A DNA stretch of 43,775 nt from CAYJLA01 sp964371305. GTDB taxonomy: Bacteria > Bacillota_I > Bacilli_A > RFN20 > CAG-826. The stretch covers positions 1 through 43,775 of the forward strand of contig CAYJLA010000008.1 of assembly GCA_964371305.1 (NCBI GenBank), written 5' to 3'. Shown here piece after piece: positions 1-8,508 of the stretch. Each line of letters opens with the position of its first letter. Positions within the stretch are counted from its first letter, which is position 1. Position numbers and translations under genes: made by a program. Below the pieces are notes generated by a model, which did no database searches, was not told where the DNA came from, and saw only the letters and a list, made by a program, of their open reading frames with translations.

Positions 1-540
<540 letters not shown>

Positions 541-647
541 TCTTAGATTTTCAACGAATCAAAACAATAAAATTTTAGGGTAACTATAATAAGAAAGACA
601 TGATCAATAAATATCCAGTTTTCAAAGAACAATGCAAAATAAAAAAA

Positions 648-757
648 GTCTGGTGGCGATGGCGCGGAGGACACACCTGTTCCCATCTCGAACACAGAAG
701 TTAAGCTCCGTAGTGGCGAAGGTATCTCGAAAGAGGAAGAATAGCGAGCCGCTGGGC
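648..757 (+). rRNA. 5S ribosomal RNA
   Basis: A 110-base 5S rRNA. The closing stem pairs the first ten bases (648-657, GTCTGGTGGC) with the last ten (748-757, GCCGCTGGGC) using several G-U pairs. The conserved loop sequence around 688-705 (CTCGAACACAGAAGTTAAG) is present. A run of T begins at 758 directly after the closing stem, so the 5S stem plus T-tract probably also ends the rRNA transcript. The order 23S-5S is normal. Exact ends are inferred from the stem. Confidence 0.95.
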
Positions 758-787
758 TTTTTTTATTTCATATTTTGCTAAAAAAAG

Positions 788-816
788 ATGTAATTATTTA
801 TATATAGGTTTATAAT
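788..816 (+). promoter_or_regulatory. Promoter giving a leaderless start for the 823 gene
   Basis: A perfect -10 box TATAAT lies at 811-816. A weak -35 candidate ATGTAA is at 788-793 with a 17-base spacer. Exactly six bases separate the -10 box from the ATG at 823, which puts the predicted transcription start on the A of the start codon. There is no Shine-Dalgarno sequence. Confidence 0.6.
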
Positions 817-822
817 TTAAGT

Positions 823-1266
823 ATGTACGATAAGACAAGAATACCATTATTCATAGCAATAGGAGCAGTATTTATCTCTTTTGTTTTGCTTCTTTTACCG
901 TTTCCATCGTTGGAAGGTTATGAGGTTGTTACAATTTATTCACTTGCTGATGACATTGTTCCATGGCTGTTTTGTTTATCTATAATTTTTACTTTAGGGT
1001 TGATCATAGTAAAATTTATATTTATTACATCGATATCTACGTATATTTTTTCTGCTCTTAATGTTATTATGATTGCTTTTTGTTTTTCATATTTGATAGT
1101 AATTTCAAATAGAATTTCGCCATTGTGGATGTATACAAATTTAGTTTTATATGCGGTTTCTTGCGTTGGTGTCTTGACAACTGATGTAATTGTTTACAAG
1201 CTTAATATGAGATATTATTTTGGGTTTGTTGAAAATAAAAAACGTGGAGGAAATATTTATGAATAG
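823..1266 (+). CDS. Small four-TM membrane protein of unknown function
   Basis: A 147-residue hydrophobic protein with four predicted membrane segments (about residues 8-26, 46-66, 70-95 and 101-124) and a short basic C-terminal tail. I do not recognise the family. It is the first gene of a tight three-gene operon: its stop overlaps the start of the PII-like gene at 1259, and the antiporter gene follows. This suggests a membrane partner or accessory subunit of the antiporter; that role is inference from position only. The ATG at 823 has no ribosome-binding site and sits six bases after a perfect TATAAT, so its mRNA is probably leaderless. Confidence 0.75.
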   Translation: MYDKTRIPLFIAIGAVFISFVLLLLPFPSLEGYEVVTIYSLADDIVPWLFCLSIIFTLGLIIVKFIFITSISTYIFSALNVIMIAFCFSYLIVISNRISPLWMYTNLVLYAVSCVGVLTTDVIVYKLNMRYYFGFVENKKRGGNIYE

Positions 1267-1597
1267 AAATTGCTTAACTATTATGTTAGAACACACACAT
1301 GAATCTGAGTTGGTATTGCGTGATATCTTGGACAGTGGATACAATGGAACAATTATTGCAGCTGATTCTTTAAAGCATACTTTTTTGCATGATGAAAAGG
1401 CGAAAGTTCCAGCTTTTTTATCGTTAATACATCTTGATAATCTGGAACAAAGTAAAAATATTATGGTAGTTATGATTTTAACAAATGAAGAACTTAGCAA
1501 AGTTAAGTCAATTGTTCATGATGAAACTGAATCTTTTACAAAAATTAAAGGTTGTATGTACACTACAGCTTTATTAGATTACGAAGGTAGTTTTTAG
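1259..1597 (+). CDS. Small PII-like regulatory protein linked to antiporter
   Basis: A 112-residue soluble protein. I chose ATG 1259 because GGAGG at 1246-1250 is eight bases upstream and the start overlaps the previous stop; a longer frame from 1220 would have no such site. The length and predicted strand-helix-strand, variable middle, strand-helix-strand order match the ferredoxin-like fold of PII and PII-like signal proteins. The stretch YNGTIIAADS (about residues 28-37) would be the second strand leading into a T-loop-like segment. PII-like proteins often sit beside the transporters they control, and here the next gene, three bases on, is a cation/proton antiporter. I infer an allosteric regulator of that antiporter. 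The family call rests on size, fold pattern and context, not on a diagnostic motif. Confidence 0.55.
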   Translation: MNRNCLTIMLEHTHESELVLRDILDSGYNGTIIAADSLKHTFLHDEKAKVPAFLSLIHLDNLEQSKNIMVVMILTNEELSKVKSIVHDETESFTKIKGCMYTTALLDYEGSF

Positions 1598-1600
1598 AAT

Positions 1601-2899
1601 ATGAGTTCGATTTTAGCTGTCGCTATTGCGATGGTTGCGGGATTATTATTCTCTAAATTAGCAAAATTTGCAAAATTGCCAGATATAACTGGATATTTAA
1701 TTGCGGGTATTATTGTTGGTCCAAGTGTGCTTGGTCCATATATTGGTGGTTGGAGTCAAACTGGACCAAATACTTTAGAGGCGATTTCATTTATAAGTGA
1801 AATGGCACTCGGTTTAATTGCCTTCAATATAGGTATGTCTTTTAAATTTTCTGTACTTAAAAAGATAGGTAAAAAGATATCAATTATTACAATTTGTGAA
1901 GCTCTTGGTGCGGTATTAATAACAATGTCCATGCTTGCTATTGTGATGTTATGCGGTTTACCGATTGATATATCAATTATATTCACTCTTGGCGCAATTT
2001 CTGCGGCGACAGCGCCTGCTGCAACACTTATGATTATTAAACAATATAAGGCAAAAGGATCAGTTGTTAACACCCTTTTACCCGTAGTTGCATTTGACGA
2101 TGGTATTGCATTAATTTTATTTGCTATATTTTTTTCTCTAGCTAAAGGATTTGCTGGTGTAGAAGCGATTACCGCTATGGATGTTATTGTTTTCCCATTA
2201 TTAGAAATCATTGCTTCAATTACTTTAGGTATTGTGCTTGGGCTTGTTCTTATGGGTGCATGTAAACTTTTTTCATCTAAGGAAAACAGATTTATGTCTA
2301 CAATTGCAATTATTTTAGTTAATATCGGTATTTGTGTAACTATAAATCATGTAGCGAACATTGACTTTGAGATGTCATCACTTCTTTCATGTATGGCACT
2401 TGGCGCAACATTTTGTAATACTTGCAAAGACTTTGAGAGAATATTTAATGATGTTGATAAGATTACACCTCCAATCTATATGTTATTCTTTGTTATTTCT
2501 GGAGCCCACCTCAACTTCTCAATATTTACAAATAGTTCAATCGTGGTAGTTGTAGTTGTAACTGCTTTAGTTTATCTCGTGTTTAGATGTGTTGGAAAAT
2601 ATACAGGAGCGTATATTGGAACAACAATTACAAAATGCGAACCACAAGTTCGAAAATATCTTGGATTTACACTGTTCCCTCAGGCAGGGGTAGCCATTGG
2701 TCTTGCTACAACAGCCTCTCTTTCGTTTTCATCTATGGGAGTTGAGTCTCTTATAACGGCTGGAGAGGTCATTCTTGCTATAGTATTGTTGTGTACATTA
2801 GTATACGAATTATTTGGTCCGGTGATTACGAAAATCGCTTTGATAAAATCTGGAGACATTGTTTTAAATGAACAAAGTGGACCAGCTTGCGATATTTAA
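1601..2899 (+). CDS. CPA2-family sodium(potassium)/proton antiporter
   Basis: A 432-residue integral membrane protein with about 12-13 hydrophobic segments. The N-terminal signature ITGYLIAGIIVGPSVLG (residues 29-45) is typical of the Kef/NapA (CPA2) antiporters. A paired acidic motif FDDG at residues 165-168 (Asp166-Asp167) matches the ion-binding Asp-Asp of electrogenic Na+/H+ antiporters such as NapA and NhaA, while ATAPAA (about 136-141) matches the unwound helix before it. There is no C-terminal RCK/TrkA-N domain, so regulation may be supplied by the small protein encoded just upstream. Third gene of the 823-2899 operon. It probably handles Na+/pH homeostasis; substrate is inferred. Confidence 0.85.
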   Translation: MSSILAVAIAMVAGLLFSKLAKFAKLPDITGYLIAGIIVGPSVLGPYIGGWSQTGPNTLEAISFISEMALGLIAFNIGMSFKFSVLKKIGKKISIITICEALGAVLITMSMLAIVMLCGLPIDISIIFTLGAISAATAPAATLMIIKQYKAKGSVVNTLLPVVAFDDGIALILFAIFFSLAKGFAGVEAITAMDVIVFPLLEIIASITLGIVLGLVLMGACKLFSSKENRFMSTIAIILVNIGICVTINHVANIDFEMSSLLSCMALGATFCNTCKDFERIFNDVDKITPPIYMLFFVISGAHLNFSIFTNSSIVVVVVVTALVYLVFRCVGKYTGAYIGTTITKCEPQVRKYLGFTLFPQAGVAIGLATTASLSFSSMGVESLITAGEVILAIVLLCTLVYELFGPVITKIALIKSGDIVLNEQSGPACDI

Positions 2900-2905
2900 T
2901 CTTAA

Positions 2906-2933
2906 TTGCGATTTATATCAAGTGTGGTATAAT
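2906..2933 (+). promoter_or_regulatory. Promoter of first prepilin gene (extended -10)
   Basis: An extended -10 element TGGTATAAT occupies 2925-2933, with TTGCGA at 2906-2911 as a -35 box 16 bases from TATAAT. The predicted start near 2940 leaves a leader of about eight bases with no Shine-Dalgarno sequence. Confidence 0.65.
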
Positions 2934-2947
2934 GTGTTAGGTTAATT

Positions 2948-3307
2948 ATGAAAAAAAGAAATGGTTTTACAATAGTTGAATTAGTTATAGTACTCGCAAT
3001 AATGGGAATAATGTCTGCAATTGCGATTCCTTCTATTGCTATTGCTGTTCAAATTACTGAAGAAAGAGACCTTCAAGTTTTATTACAAGATGGATACAAT
3101 GATTATGCGGTAGATGCAGCTGATGGAGTTTCAGATGAAAACAACGCGCATTTACCATACTATCAAAGAGATGAAGTTGTTAATGTCCATGATGATAAAA
3201 AATATATATATGTTGATAACGAATGGTCCTTAGATTCCTCAGTTACAATTGGCGAAAGTGGGAAATTAGGTTATTATAATTTCTGTACAATATACATAAA
3301 AAAATAA
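2948..3307 (+). CDS. Short type IV prepilin-like protein
   Basis: A 119-residue protein with a class III (prepilin) signal: a short basic leader MKKRNG, predicted cleavage between Gly6 and Phe7, Glu11 as the Glu5 of the mature protein, then a hydrophobic helix of about 20 residues. The mature protein of about 113 residues is small and acidic and contains one cysteine near its C-terminus (residue 114). It is the first of three prepilin genes in a row, but it has its own promoter and its own terminator. It could be a minor pilin or pseudopilin; its leader is shorter than those of the two downstream paralogues. No assembly ATPase, platform protein or prepilin peptidase gene is in the window. Confidence 0.85.
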   Translation: MKKRNGFTIVELVIVLAIMGIMSAIAIPSIAIAVQITEERDLQVLLQDGYNDYAVDAADGVSDENNAHLPYYQRDEVVNVHDDKKYIYVDNEWSLDSSVTIGESGKLGYYNFCTIYIKK

Positions 3308-3336
3308 TCAGTATTCGCTACTGGTTTTTTTATTTT
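3308..3336 (+). terminator. Intrinsic terminator after first prepilin gene
   Basis: Stem CAGTA (3309-3313) and TACTG (3319-3323) with a TTCGC loop, extended by a T-G pair, followed by a T-rich run from about 3325. Confidence 0.75.
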
Positions 3337-3350
3337 TTTATTCATTTGAG

Positions 3351-3379
3351 TTGATTTTAATAATTTCTATGTTTATAAT
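3351..3379 (+). promoter_or_regulatory. Strong promoter of major prepilin gene
   Basis: TTGATT at 3351-3356 and TATAAT at 3374-3379 with a 17-base spacer. Predicted start near 3386, ahead of a strong ribosome-binding site AGGAGG at 3393-3398. Confidence 0.8.
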
Positions 3380-3406
3380 ATAAAAGATTAATAGGAGGAC
3401 ATTAAT

Positions 3407-3847
3407 ATGTTAAATAAATTAGTCGCAAGAAAAAATATGTTACTCGCTAGAGAACAAAAAGGTTTTACAGTTGTTGAATTAGTTATCGTTATTGCAGTTA
3501 TCGGTATCTTAGCAGCTATCTTAATTCCTACATTCATTACATTAGTAGATAATGCTAATGCACAAGCTCTTCAAGCTGAATTACGTGATTCATACCTCAC
3601 ATTCCTTTCAGCAGACGTAGACAACATCAAAATCGGACAAGAAAATGTTATCTTAGTCGATGGTGCTGTTACTGATCTTGCAGATCTTGAAGCTGGATAC
3701 AGATGGAATGCTGATCCAAGCGTAGAATTATGGCAAAAACTTACTGCTGCTCCAACTGGAACATATGATGCGGCAGCAATGGATTTAGGAGTTTTCGGTA
3801 CATATACTGTTATCGATGCAACAGCTCTTACAATGCCAGCTTTATAG
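3407..3847 (+). CDS. Probable major type IV pilin (prepilin)
   Basis: A 146-residue prepilin. The 19-residue basic leader ends in Lys-Gly, with cleavage predicted at Gly19|Phe20 and the conserved Glu24 (Glu5 of the mature chain), followed by the long hydrophobic N-terminal helix (about residues 20-44) used for filament packing. The mature part is about 127 residues, rich in Ala, Leu and Asp, and has no cysteines. Near-consensus promoter, strong ribosome-binding site, translation-optimised codons (many GCT, CGT and ATC) and a tight terminator directly after the stop mark it as a highly expressed single-gene unit, as expected for a structural subunit. Its leader and helix align with those of the 3971 gene. 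Whether the product forms type IV pili, a competence pilus or a secretion pseudopilus cannot be told here. Confidence 0.88.
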   Translation: MLNKLVARKNMLLAREQKGFTVVELVIVIAVIGILAAILIPTFITLVDNANAQALQAELRDSYLTFLSADVDNIKIGQENVILVDGAVTDLADLEAGYRWNADPSVELWQKLTAAPTGTYDAAAMDLGVFGTYTVIDATALTMPAL

Positions 3848-3862
3848 TTAAAAGCTTAAATT

Positions 3863-3892
3863 AAAAAAGTCCTCTTAATAGAGGATTTTTTT
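3863..3892 (+). terminator. Intrinsic terminator after major prepilin gene
   Basis: Stem AGTCCTCT (3868-3875) and AGAGGATT (3880-3887) around a TAAT loop, followed by a T run. A run of A before the stem makes it look like a terminator on both strands. Confidence 0.88.
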
Positions 3893-3899
3893 ATGTTGT

Positions 3900-3928
3900 T
3901 TGCTAAGATGAGATTTAATATGTATAAT
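3900..3928 (+). promoter_or_regulatory. Promoter of third prepilin gene
   Basis: TTGCTA at 3900-3905 and TATAAT at 3923-3928 with a 17-base spacer. Further TATAAT copies at 3940-3945 and 3945-3950 could act as alternatives but lack a good -35 box. Confidence 0.55.
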
Positions 3929-3970
3929 CTTATTAATTATATAATATAATTAAGTTATGGAGGTGTTGTT

Positions 3971-4657
3971 ATGCTAAATACATTAATAAATAGAAGAAAC
4001 AAATTACTTAATAATAGAAGAAGTGCTTTTTCGATAGTCGAATTAGTTATCATAATAGCTGTCATAGGTATACTTGCAGGTATATTTATTCCTACATATT
4101 TATCTCTTACAGCAAGTAATGAAGCTAAAGTTTTACAAACTAAACTTAATGAAGTATATTTAGAATACGCTTCAAGCAATGAAGATTTCCTTGATGAAAG
4201 AGAAGTTGCAATTGTTCAACTTGATGATGATGGCAAAGCTCCGCCGTCAAACCCCCAATATGTTTATATTGGAGATACGCCAGAAACTAGTAAATGGTCT
4301 ATTTTAGAGCCTACATACGGGTTTATTTCGTTGACTTCAGATATCGATATTCAATCTGGATATGGCATATTTTTGTTATATACTTTTGAAAAAGAGCCTG
4401 ACAAAATAGATAATTTATATGATACTTATGTTAGTAGTACAGTTATACCAGCAGAAGCATTGAACAAAGATAAAATCCTTGCAGTTAGATTTGGTGTAGA
4501 TCCTAACAACCAATCTAATAACACATATTATATTTATAGTAGAAAAACATCAGTTTCAATTATGGACTGGAATAAGGTGGATGTTGTTCCGAGTCATGGA
4601 ACTTTACTTGCAGGGTCAAAGGTTAATAACGGACTAGCACTTTATGCGTTAGTTTAA
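3971..4657 (+). CDS. Type IV prepilin-like protein with larger domain
   Basis: A 228-residue prepilin paralogue of the 3407 product. The leader has the same length (19 residues) and pattern, but the residue before the cleavage site is Ala19 rather than Gly (Ala19|Phe20), with Glu24 kept as the mature Glu5. The hydrophobic helix covers about residues 20-44. The mature part is about 209 residues, far larger than in the two upstream pilins, and rich in Tyr, Asp and Ser, so it may be a minor or tip pilin with a functional head. ATG 3971 is supported by GGAGG at 3959-3963. Ala at the cleavage site is tolerated by some prepilin peptidases but is unusual. No terminator is visible before the next gene. 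Confidence 0.82.
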   Translation: MLNTLINRRNKLLNNRRSAFSIVELVIIIAVIGILAGIFIPTYLSLTASNEAKVLQTKLNEVYLEYASSNEDFLDEREVAIVQLDDDGKAPPSNPQYVYIGDTPETSKWSILEPTYGFISLTSDIDIQSGYGIFLLYTFEKEPDKIDNLYDTYVSSTVIPAEALNKDKILAVRFGVDPNNQSNNTYYIYSRKTSVSIMDWNKVDVVPSHGTLLAGSKVNNGLALYALV

Positions 4658-4691
4658 GGTAAATTTTACTATTTAATTATTAGTTTAATTA

Positions 4692-4700
4692 TGGTATATT
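4692..4700 (+). promoter_or_regulatory. Extended -10 promoter element before Asp23-family gene
   Basis: TGGTATATT (TGn plus TATATT at 4695-4700) gives a predicted start near 4707 and a 22-base leader. No clear -35 box is visible, as is common with extended -10 promoters. Confidence 0.5.
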
Positions 4701-4728
4701 AATATAGAAAATAAGGAATGTAATTAAA

Positions 4729-5085
4729 ATGGCGCTTGATAAAAAAACTGAATATGGTGGAATTGATATATCCATAGAAGCTATTGCTTCTGTTGCTGGT
4801 GATGCTGCTAGTGAATGTTATGGTGTTGTCGGTCTTTCGCCAAGGAATTCTTTTAAAGACGAGTTAGATGAATTGCTAGGAAGAGAAAATTATCACAAAG
4901 GCATCAGCGTTGCAAAAACAAAAAATGGAGTAGCAGTTAATGTTTATGTTTTTTGTGCATATGATGTAAAAATTACAGAAGTTATAAGTGAAATTCAAAA
5001 AAAGGTAAAGTATGTACTTGAAAAAACATTCAACTATAAGTTTAGAACTGTGAATGTTTATGTTCAAGGAATTACTATAGAGTAG
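4729..5085 (+). CDS. yloU: Asp23/Gls24 family envelope stress protein (YloU-like)
   Basis: A 118-residue Asp23/Gls24 (DUF322) protein. The family core is visible from GGIDISIEAIASVAGDAASE (about residues 10-29) through GVAVNVYVFCAYDVKITEVI to the C-terminal VQKKVKY-like helix and the FKFRTVNVYVQGI-type strand. Family members are small cytosolic or membrane-apposed proteins tied to cell-envelope homeostasis. The gene precedes the fatty-acid kinase gene, eight bases away, exactly as yloU precedes yloV in Bacillus. ATG 4729 follows an AAGGA-type site at 4711-4716. Confidence 0.9.
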   Translation: MALDKKTEYGGIDISIEAIASVAGDAASECYGVVGLSPRNSFKDELDELLGRENYHKGISVAKTKNGVAVNVYVFCAYDVKITEVISEIQKKVKYVLEKTFNYKFRTVNVYVQGITIE

Positions 5086-5092
5086 GTATAAT

Positions 5093-6736
5093 ATGAGATC
5101 AATTGATGGCAAAATGTTAAAAAGTATGTTTATTTCTGCAAGTAATAATTTATTTAATCACTATCCAGAAATAGACAGTTTAAATGTATTCCCTGTTCCA
5201 GATGGTGATACAGGTATGAATATGAACTTGACTATGTCAAGTGGTGCAAAAGAAATAGCTAATAAAGAATTAAATTCTGCACATGAAATAGCAAAGTCTT
5301 TTTCACGTGGATTATTAATGGGTGCAAGAGGAAATTCTGGAGTTATTACTTCACAAATATTTAGAGGTTTTGCTGAAGGTATTTCTGGCTTAGAAATAAT
5401 AAGAGCTGTTGATTTAGCCAATGCTTTCTACAATGGAAATGTTTCTGCATATAAAGCAGTTTTACGTCCGGTAGAAGGAACTATATTAACAGTTATAAGA
5501 GAAAGTGCTGAAGTATTACGTTCTAGTGTTAAAGAAGATATGTCAATCGAAGAATGTATGAAAATTATCGTAAAAGAAGCCCACGCTTCCTTACAAAGAA
5601 CCCCTGAGTTATTAGCTGTATTAAAGGAAGTTGGTGTAGTAGATTCTGGTGGTGCAGGGCTTTGTGTAATACTCGAAGGTATGCAAAGTGCTATTGATGG
5701 AGTAGTCATTGAAAAATCAAATGAAGCTGAAACAACCTTCGTTGAAACTAATTTTGCAACAAAAGGTAGCGAAGGTGAGTTTGGTTATTGCACAGAATTT
5801 ATTTTAAGAATTGACGAAACTGATAAGACTAAAAAAACTTTCGTTGAAAAAAGATTTACAAATGTTCTATTATCGCACGGTGATTCTGTGGCAATAGTAA
5901 GAGATGAGGATATACTAAAGGTTCATATTCATACGTTAAAGCCTGGTAATATATTGACTTACGCGCAACAATTTGGTGAGTTTGTCTCTTTAAAAATTGA
6001 AAACATGAGTGAGCAACACTCTGAATTAACTAACACTTCCCCACAAAAAACGCAAGTTGCTGCCGCTCCACAAAAGGAAAATGGAGTAATTGCAGTTAGT
6101 AGCGGGAAGGGTATAGATTCATTCTTTAAGCAACTTGGAGTTGACTATATCGTAAGCGGTGGACAAACTATGAATCCTTCCACTGAAGATTTTCTAGAAG
6201 CTATAAAAAAAGTAAATGCAAAAAATATTTTTATACTTCCAAATAATTCAAATATTGTGATGGCAGCTTCACAAGCTTGTGATGTTATTGAAGAAGATGT
6301 CAATGCTATGGTGGTTCCAAGCAAAACAATTCCTCAAGGTCTTGTTTCTATGATGCGTTTTTCTAGTGAGTTTACACCTGAAAAGAATTTATCTGAGATG
6401 AAATCAGCTTTAAAAACAGTTCAATCAGGTTCTATTACATATGCAATTAAAGATACTGATATTGAAGGTGTCCATGTAATAAAAGATCATTATATCGCTA
6501 TTAAAGATAAAGTAATTGTTTCGTGTGTAAAAGACAAGATTGACGCATTTTACAACTTACTTGAATCCATGATTGATGATGATAGTTCAATGGTTACTGT
6601 GTTGTGTGGCGAAGATATTAAAGAAGAAGAAATGACTTCGATTAGTAGTAAACTTGAAGAAAAATATTCAGATATCGAGTTCGATATTCAAATGGGTGAT
6701 CAACCAGTATATTCATTCTTAATTGGCGTTGAATAA
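5093..6736 (+). CDS. fakA: Fatty acid kinase catalytic subunit FakA/YloV
   Basis: A 547-residue DegV-partner kinase. The N-terminal DhaL (Dak2) domain carries the metal/ATP motif NVFPVPDGDTGMNMN (residues 31-45, Asp37 and Asp39) and a glycine-rich MGARGNSGVI segment; the C-terminal half is the FakA EDD-like region. FakA phosphorylates fatty acids presented by FakB (DegV family) proteins, and acyl-phosphate then enters phospholipid synthesis through the PlsX/PlsY route. The next gene on this strand is plsX, so the context fits. A FakB gene is not in the window. Length is normal for the family. It follows the Asp23 gene by eight bases, in the same transcript, and ends at a clear terminator. Confidence 0.93.
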   Translation: MRSIDGKMLKSMFISASNNLFNHYPEIDSLNVFPVPDGDTGMNMNLTMSSGAKEIANKELNSAHEIAKSFSRGLLMGARGNSGVITSQIFRGFAEGISGLEIIRAVDLANAFYNGNVSAYKAVLRPVEGTILTVIRESAEVLRSSVKEDMSIEECMKIIVKEAHASLQRTPELLAVLKEVGVVDSGGAGLCVILEGMQSAIDGVVIEKSNEAETTFVETNFATKGSEGEFGYCTEFILRIDETDKTKKTFVEKRFTNVLLSHGDSVAIVRDEDILKVHIHTLKPGNILTYAQQFGEFVSLKIENMSEQHSELTNTSPQKTQVAAAPQKENGVIAVSSGKGIDSFFKQLGVDYIVSGGQTMNPSTEDFLEAIKKVNAKNIFILPNNSNIVMAASQACDVIEEDVNAMVVPSKTIPQGLVSMMRFSSEFTPEKNLSEMKSALKTVQSGSITYAIKDTDIEGVHVIKDHYIAIKDKVIVSCVKDKIDAFYNLLESMIDDDSSMVTVLCGEDIKEEEMTSISSKLEEKYSDIEFDIQMGDQPVYSFLIGVE

Positions 6737-6743
6737 TAATAAC

Positions 6744-6776
6744 AATAACTCAGTGAAAAACTGAGTTATTTTTTTG
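6744..6776 (+). terminator. Intrinsic terminator after fakA
   Basis: Ten-base stem AATAACTCAG (6744-6753) and CTGAGTTATT (6761-6770) with a seven-base loop and a T run to 6775. Confidence 0.92.
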
Positions 6777-6853
6777 TATAAAATTATATTGTATAATGGT
6801 ATTTACGACTAATTATAGTATAATTAGTTATATGGTTATTTAAGGAGACAATT

Positions 6854-7837
6854 ATGATTAAAATAGTTTTAGATACATACAGCGGTGACTTAGAAATGAT
6901 CGAATCAATGACGGCAGCAATTAAATTCGTTAAGGATTTTAATGATGTTGAACTTTTTTTAGTCGGTAATTTTTCAACTCTTACAAAACCCCACGATAGA
7001 GTTACATTGATTAATGCAGATGAAAAAATGCCTATGGATATTGGTGCAATGGATGCGCTTCGTAAAAGAAGTACATCAATGTATGTTGCAACTGATGTTA
7101 TGAATAATGAAAAAGCTGATGCACTAGTTTCGGCAGGTTCAACTGGGGCATTACTGACTCTTGCTACTGTTAAGTTTAAAAAAATTGAAGAAGTTTTAAG
7201 GCCTGCTCTTATTTCACCTATTCCGACTAACGACCCTAATAAGAAAGTTATTTTTATGGATTTAGGAGCGAGTAATGAAAATAGTGCAGAAGAATTAGTT
7301 CAATTTGCTAAGATGGCTCGTATTTATGCTCAAAAAGCATTCAATAATGTCAATCCTACTGTTGCTTTGTTAAGTAATGGTAGCGAAGAAGCTAAGGGTT
7401 CTCCAGTAAGTAAAGAAGCCTATAAAATTATGAAAGAAATTGATTTTCCTAACTTTATCGGAAATATTGAAGCTAAAGACGTTGTGTTTAATAAAGCAGA
7501 TATTGTCATTACAGATGGTTATTCAGGCAACATCTTTCTTAAAGCGTGCGAAGGCACATCTCTTTTAGTAAAAGATGCTATGAAAAAAATGTTTAAGAAG
7601 AATATCTTAACTAAAGTAGCATACTTATTGCTTGGTAAAAATATTAGTATTATGTCAGATACTATGTCTTCAAAAAAGACTGGTGGTGCAATGATGATTG
7701 GGTTAAATAAAATTGTTATTAAGGCACACGGAAGTAGCGAAAAAATTGCATTTTATAATGCATTAAAAGTTGCTTATAATTGCTCAAAAGAAAAGGTTGT
7801 GGAACTTATTAAAACAGGTTTAAGTGATGAAAAATAA
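6854..7837 (+). CDS. plsX: Phosphate acyltransferase PlsX
   Basis: A 327-residue PlsX, which makes acyl-phosphate from acyl-ACP for the PlsY step of phosphatidic acid synthesis. Visible family features are the N-terminal IVLDTYSGD strand (replacing the usual DxMGGD), ALVSAGSTGALL (about residues 90-101), the IFMDLGA segment and ITDGYSGNIFLK near residue 220. ATG 6854 has AAGGAGA at 6842-6848. A -10 box TATAAT at 6819-6824 is likely the promoter. It heads the transcript plsX-rnc-ftsY-ylxM-ffh. The fabD, fabG and acpP genes that separate plsX from rnc in Bacillus are missing. No FapR-type operator was recognised. Confidence 0.93.
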   Translation: MIKIVLDTYSGDLEMIESMTAAIKFVKDFNDVELFLVGNFSTLTKPHDRVTLINADEKMPMDIGAMDALRKRSTSMYVATDVMNNEKADALVSAGSTGALLTLATVKFKKIEEVLRPALISPIPTNDPNKKVIFMDLGASNENSAEELVQFAKMARIYAQKAFNNVNPTVALLSNGSEEAKGSPVSKEAYKIMKEIDFPNFIGNIEAKDVVFNKADIVITDGYSGNIFLKACEGTSLLVKDAMKKMFKKNILTKVAYLLLGKNISIMSDTMSSKKTGGAMMIGLNKIVIKAHGSSEKIAFYNALKVAYNCSKEKVVELIKTGLSDEK

Positions 7838-8507
7838 TATTCTACAACTACTTAATGGACTAAAAATACCTTTTAAGAATTTTAACCTGTATGAGTCAGC
7901 TTTTACTCACTCTTCAATCCATGGAGATCCAATAAAAAAAGAAGACTATGAGGTCTTGGAGTTTCTTGGAGATTCTGTAATTTCATTGACGATAAGCACA
8001 ATTGCAGTAGAGGTACATAAATCGCAAGATCAAGGTAATTTAAGTAAACTAAGAGCAAGTATCATTAATAAAAAAGCACTTTGCAAACATGCATTAGATT
8101 TGAACTTTGATGAATATGTTATAGTGGGAAATTCCTACCAAGGCACATTGTCTACATCATTGCTTGAAGATGTTTTTGAAGCTTTTTGTGGTGCTTTATA
8201 CTTAGATTTAGGCTTCGAAACAACTTTTAGGTTTTTAAAGACAATATTTATAAAAGAAGTAATAAATTATAATTTTGAAAATTCTACTGACTACAAGTCT
8301 AGACTTCAAGAAGAAATTCAAAGTACGCATCGAAATTCACTGGAGTATGTTGTAGTTAAAGAAGAAGGTCCTAGTCACAGTAAGTTTTTTGAAATTGAGG
8401 TTAGGTTTGAAGGAATTGTATTAGGTAAAGGTAGAGGAAAAACCAAAAAAGAAGCTTCACAAAACGCTGCAAAAGAAGCGCTCGATAAAAAGGCTGTAGG
8501 AGAATAA
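7827..8507 (+). CDS. rnc: Ribonuclease III
   Basis: A 226-residue RNase III that cuts double-stranded RNA, including rRNA precursors. The catalytic signature EVLEFLGDSVISL (about residues 38-50) and the second acidic motif LLEDVFEAFCGALYLD (about 112-127) are intact. A C-terminal double-stranded RNA-binding domain follows from about residue 155 with GKGRGKTKKEASQNAAKEAL near the end. I start it at ATG 7827, since the GTG one codon earlier adds nothing; the start overlaps the last codons of plsX. It is followed one base later by ftsY; the smc gene usually between them is absent. Confidence 0.95.
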   Translation: MKNNILQLLNGLKIPFKNFNLYESAFTHSSIHGDPIKKEDYEVLEFLGDSVISLTISTIAVEVHKSQDQGNLSKLRASIINKKALCKHALDLNFDEYVIVGNSYQGTLSTSLLEDVFEAFCGALYLDLGFETTFRFLKTIFIKEVINYNFENSTDYKSRLQEEIQSTHRNSLEYVVVKEEGPSHSKFFEIEVRFEGIVLGKGRGKTKKEASQNAAKEALDKKAVGE

Positions 8508-8508
8508 G

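Noticed and set aside
541..647. Possible tRNA in the 23S-5S spacer
   Set aside because: No cloverleaf, no TTCGA-type T loop; only AT-rich spacer.
6777..6853. FapR operator before plsX
   Set aside because: No match to the long FapR palindrome; only AT-rich sequence and TATAAT boxes are seen.
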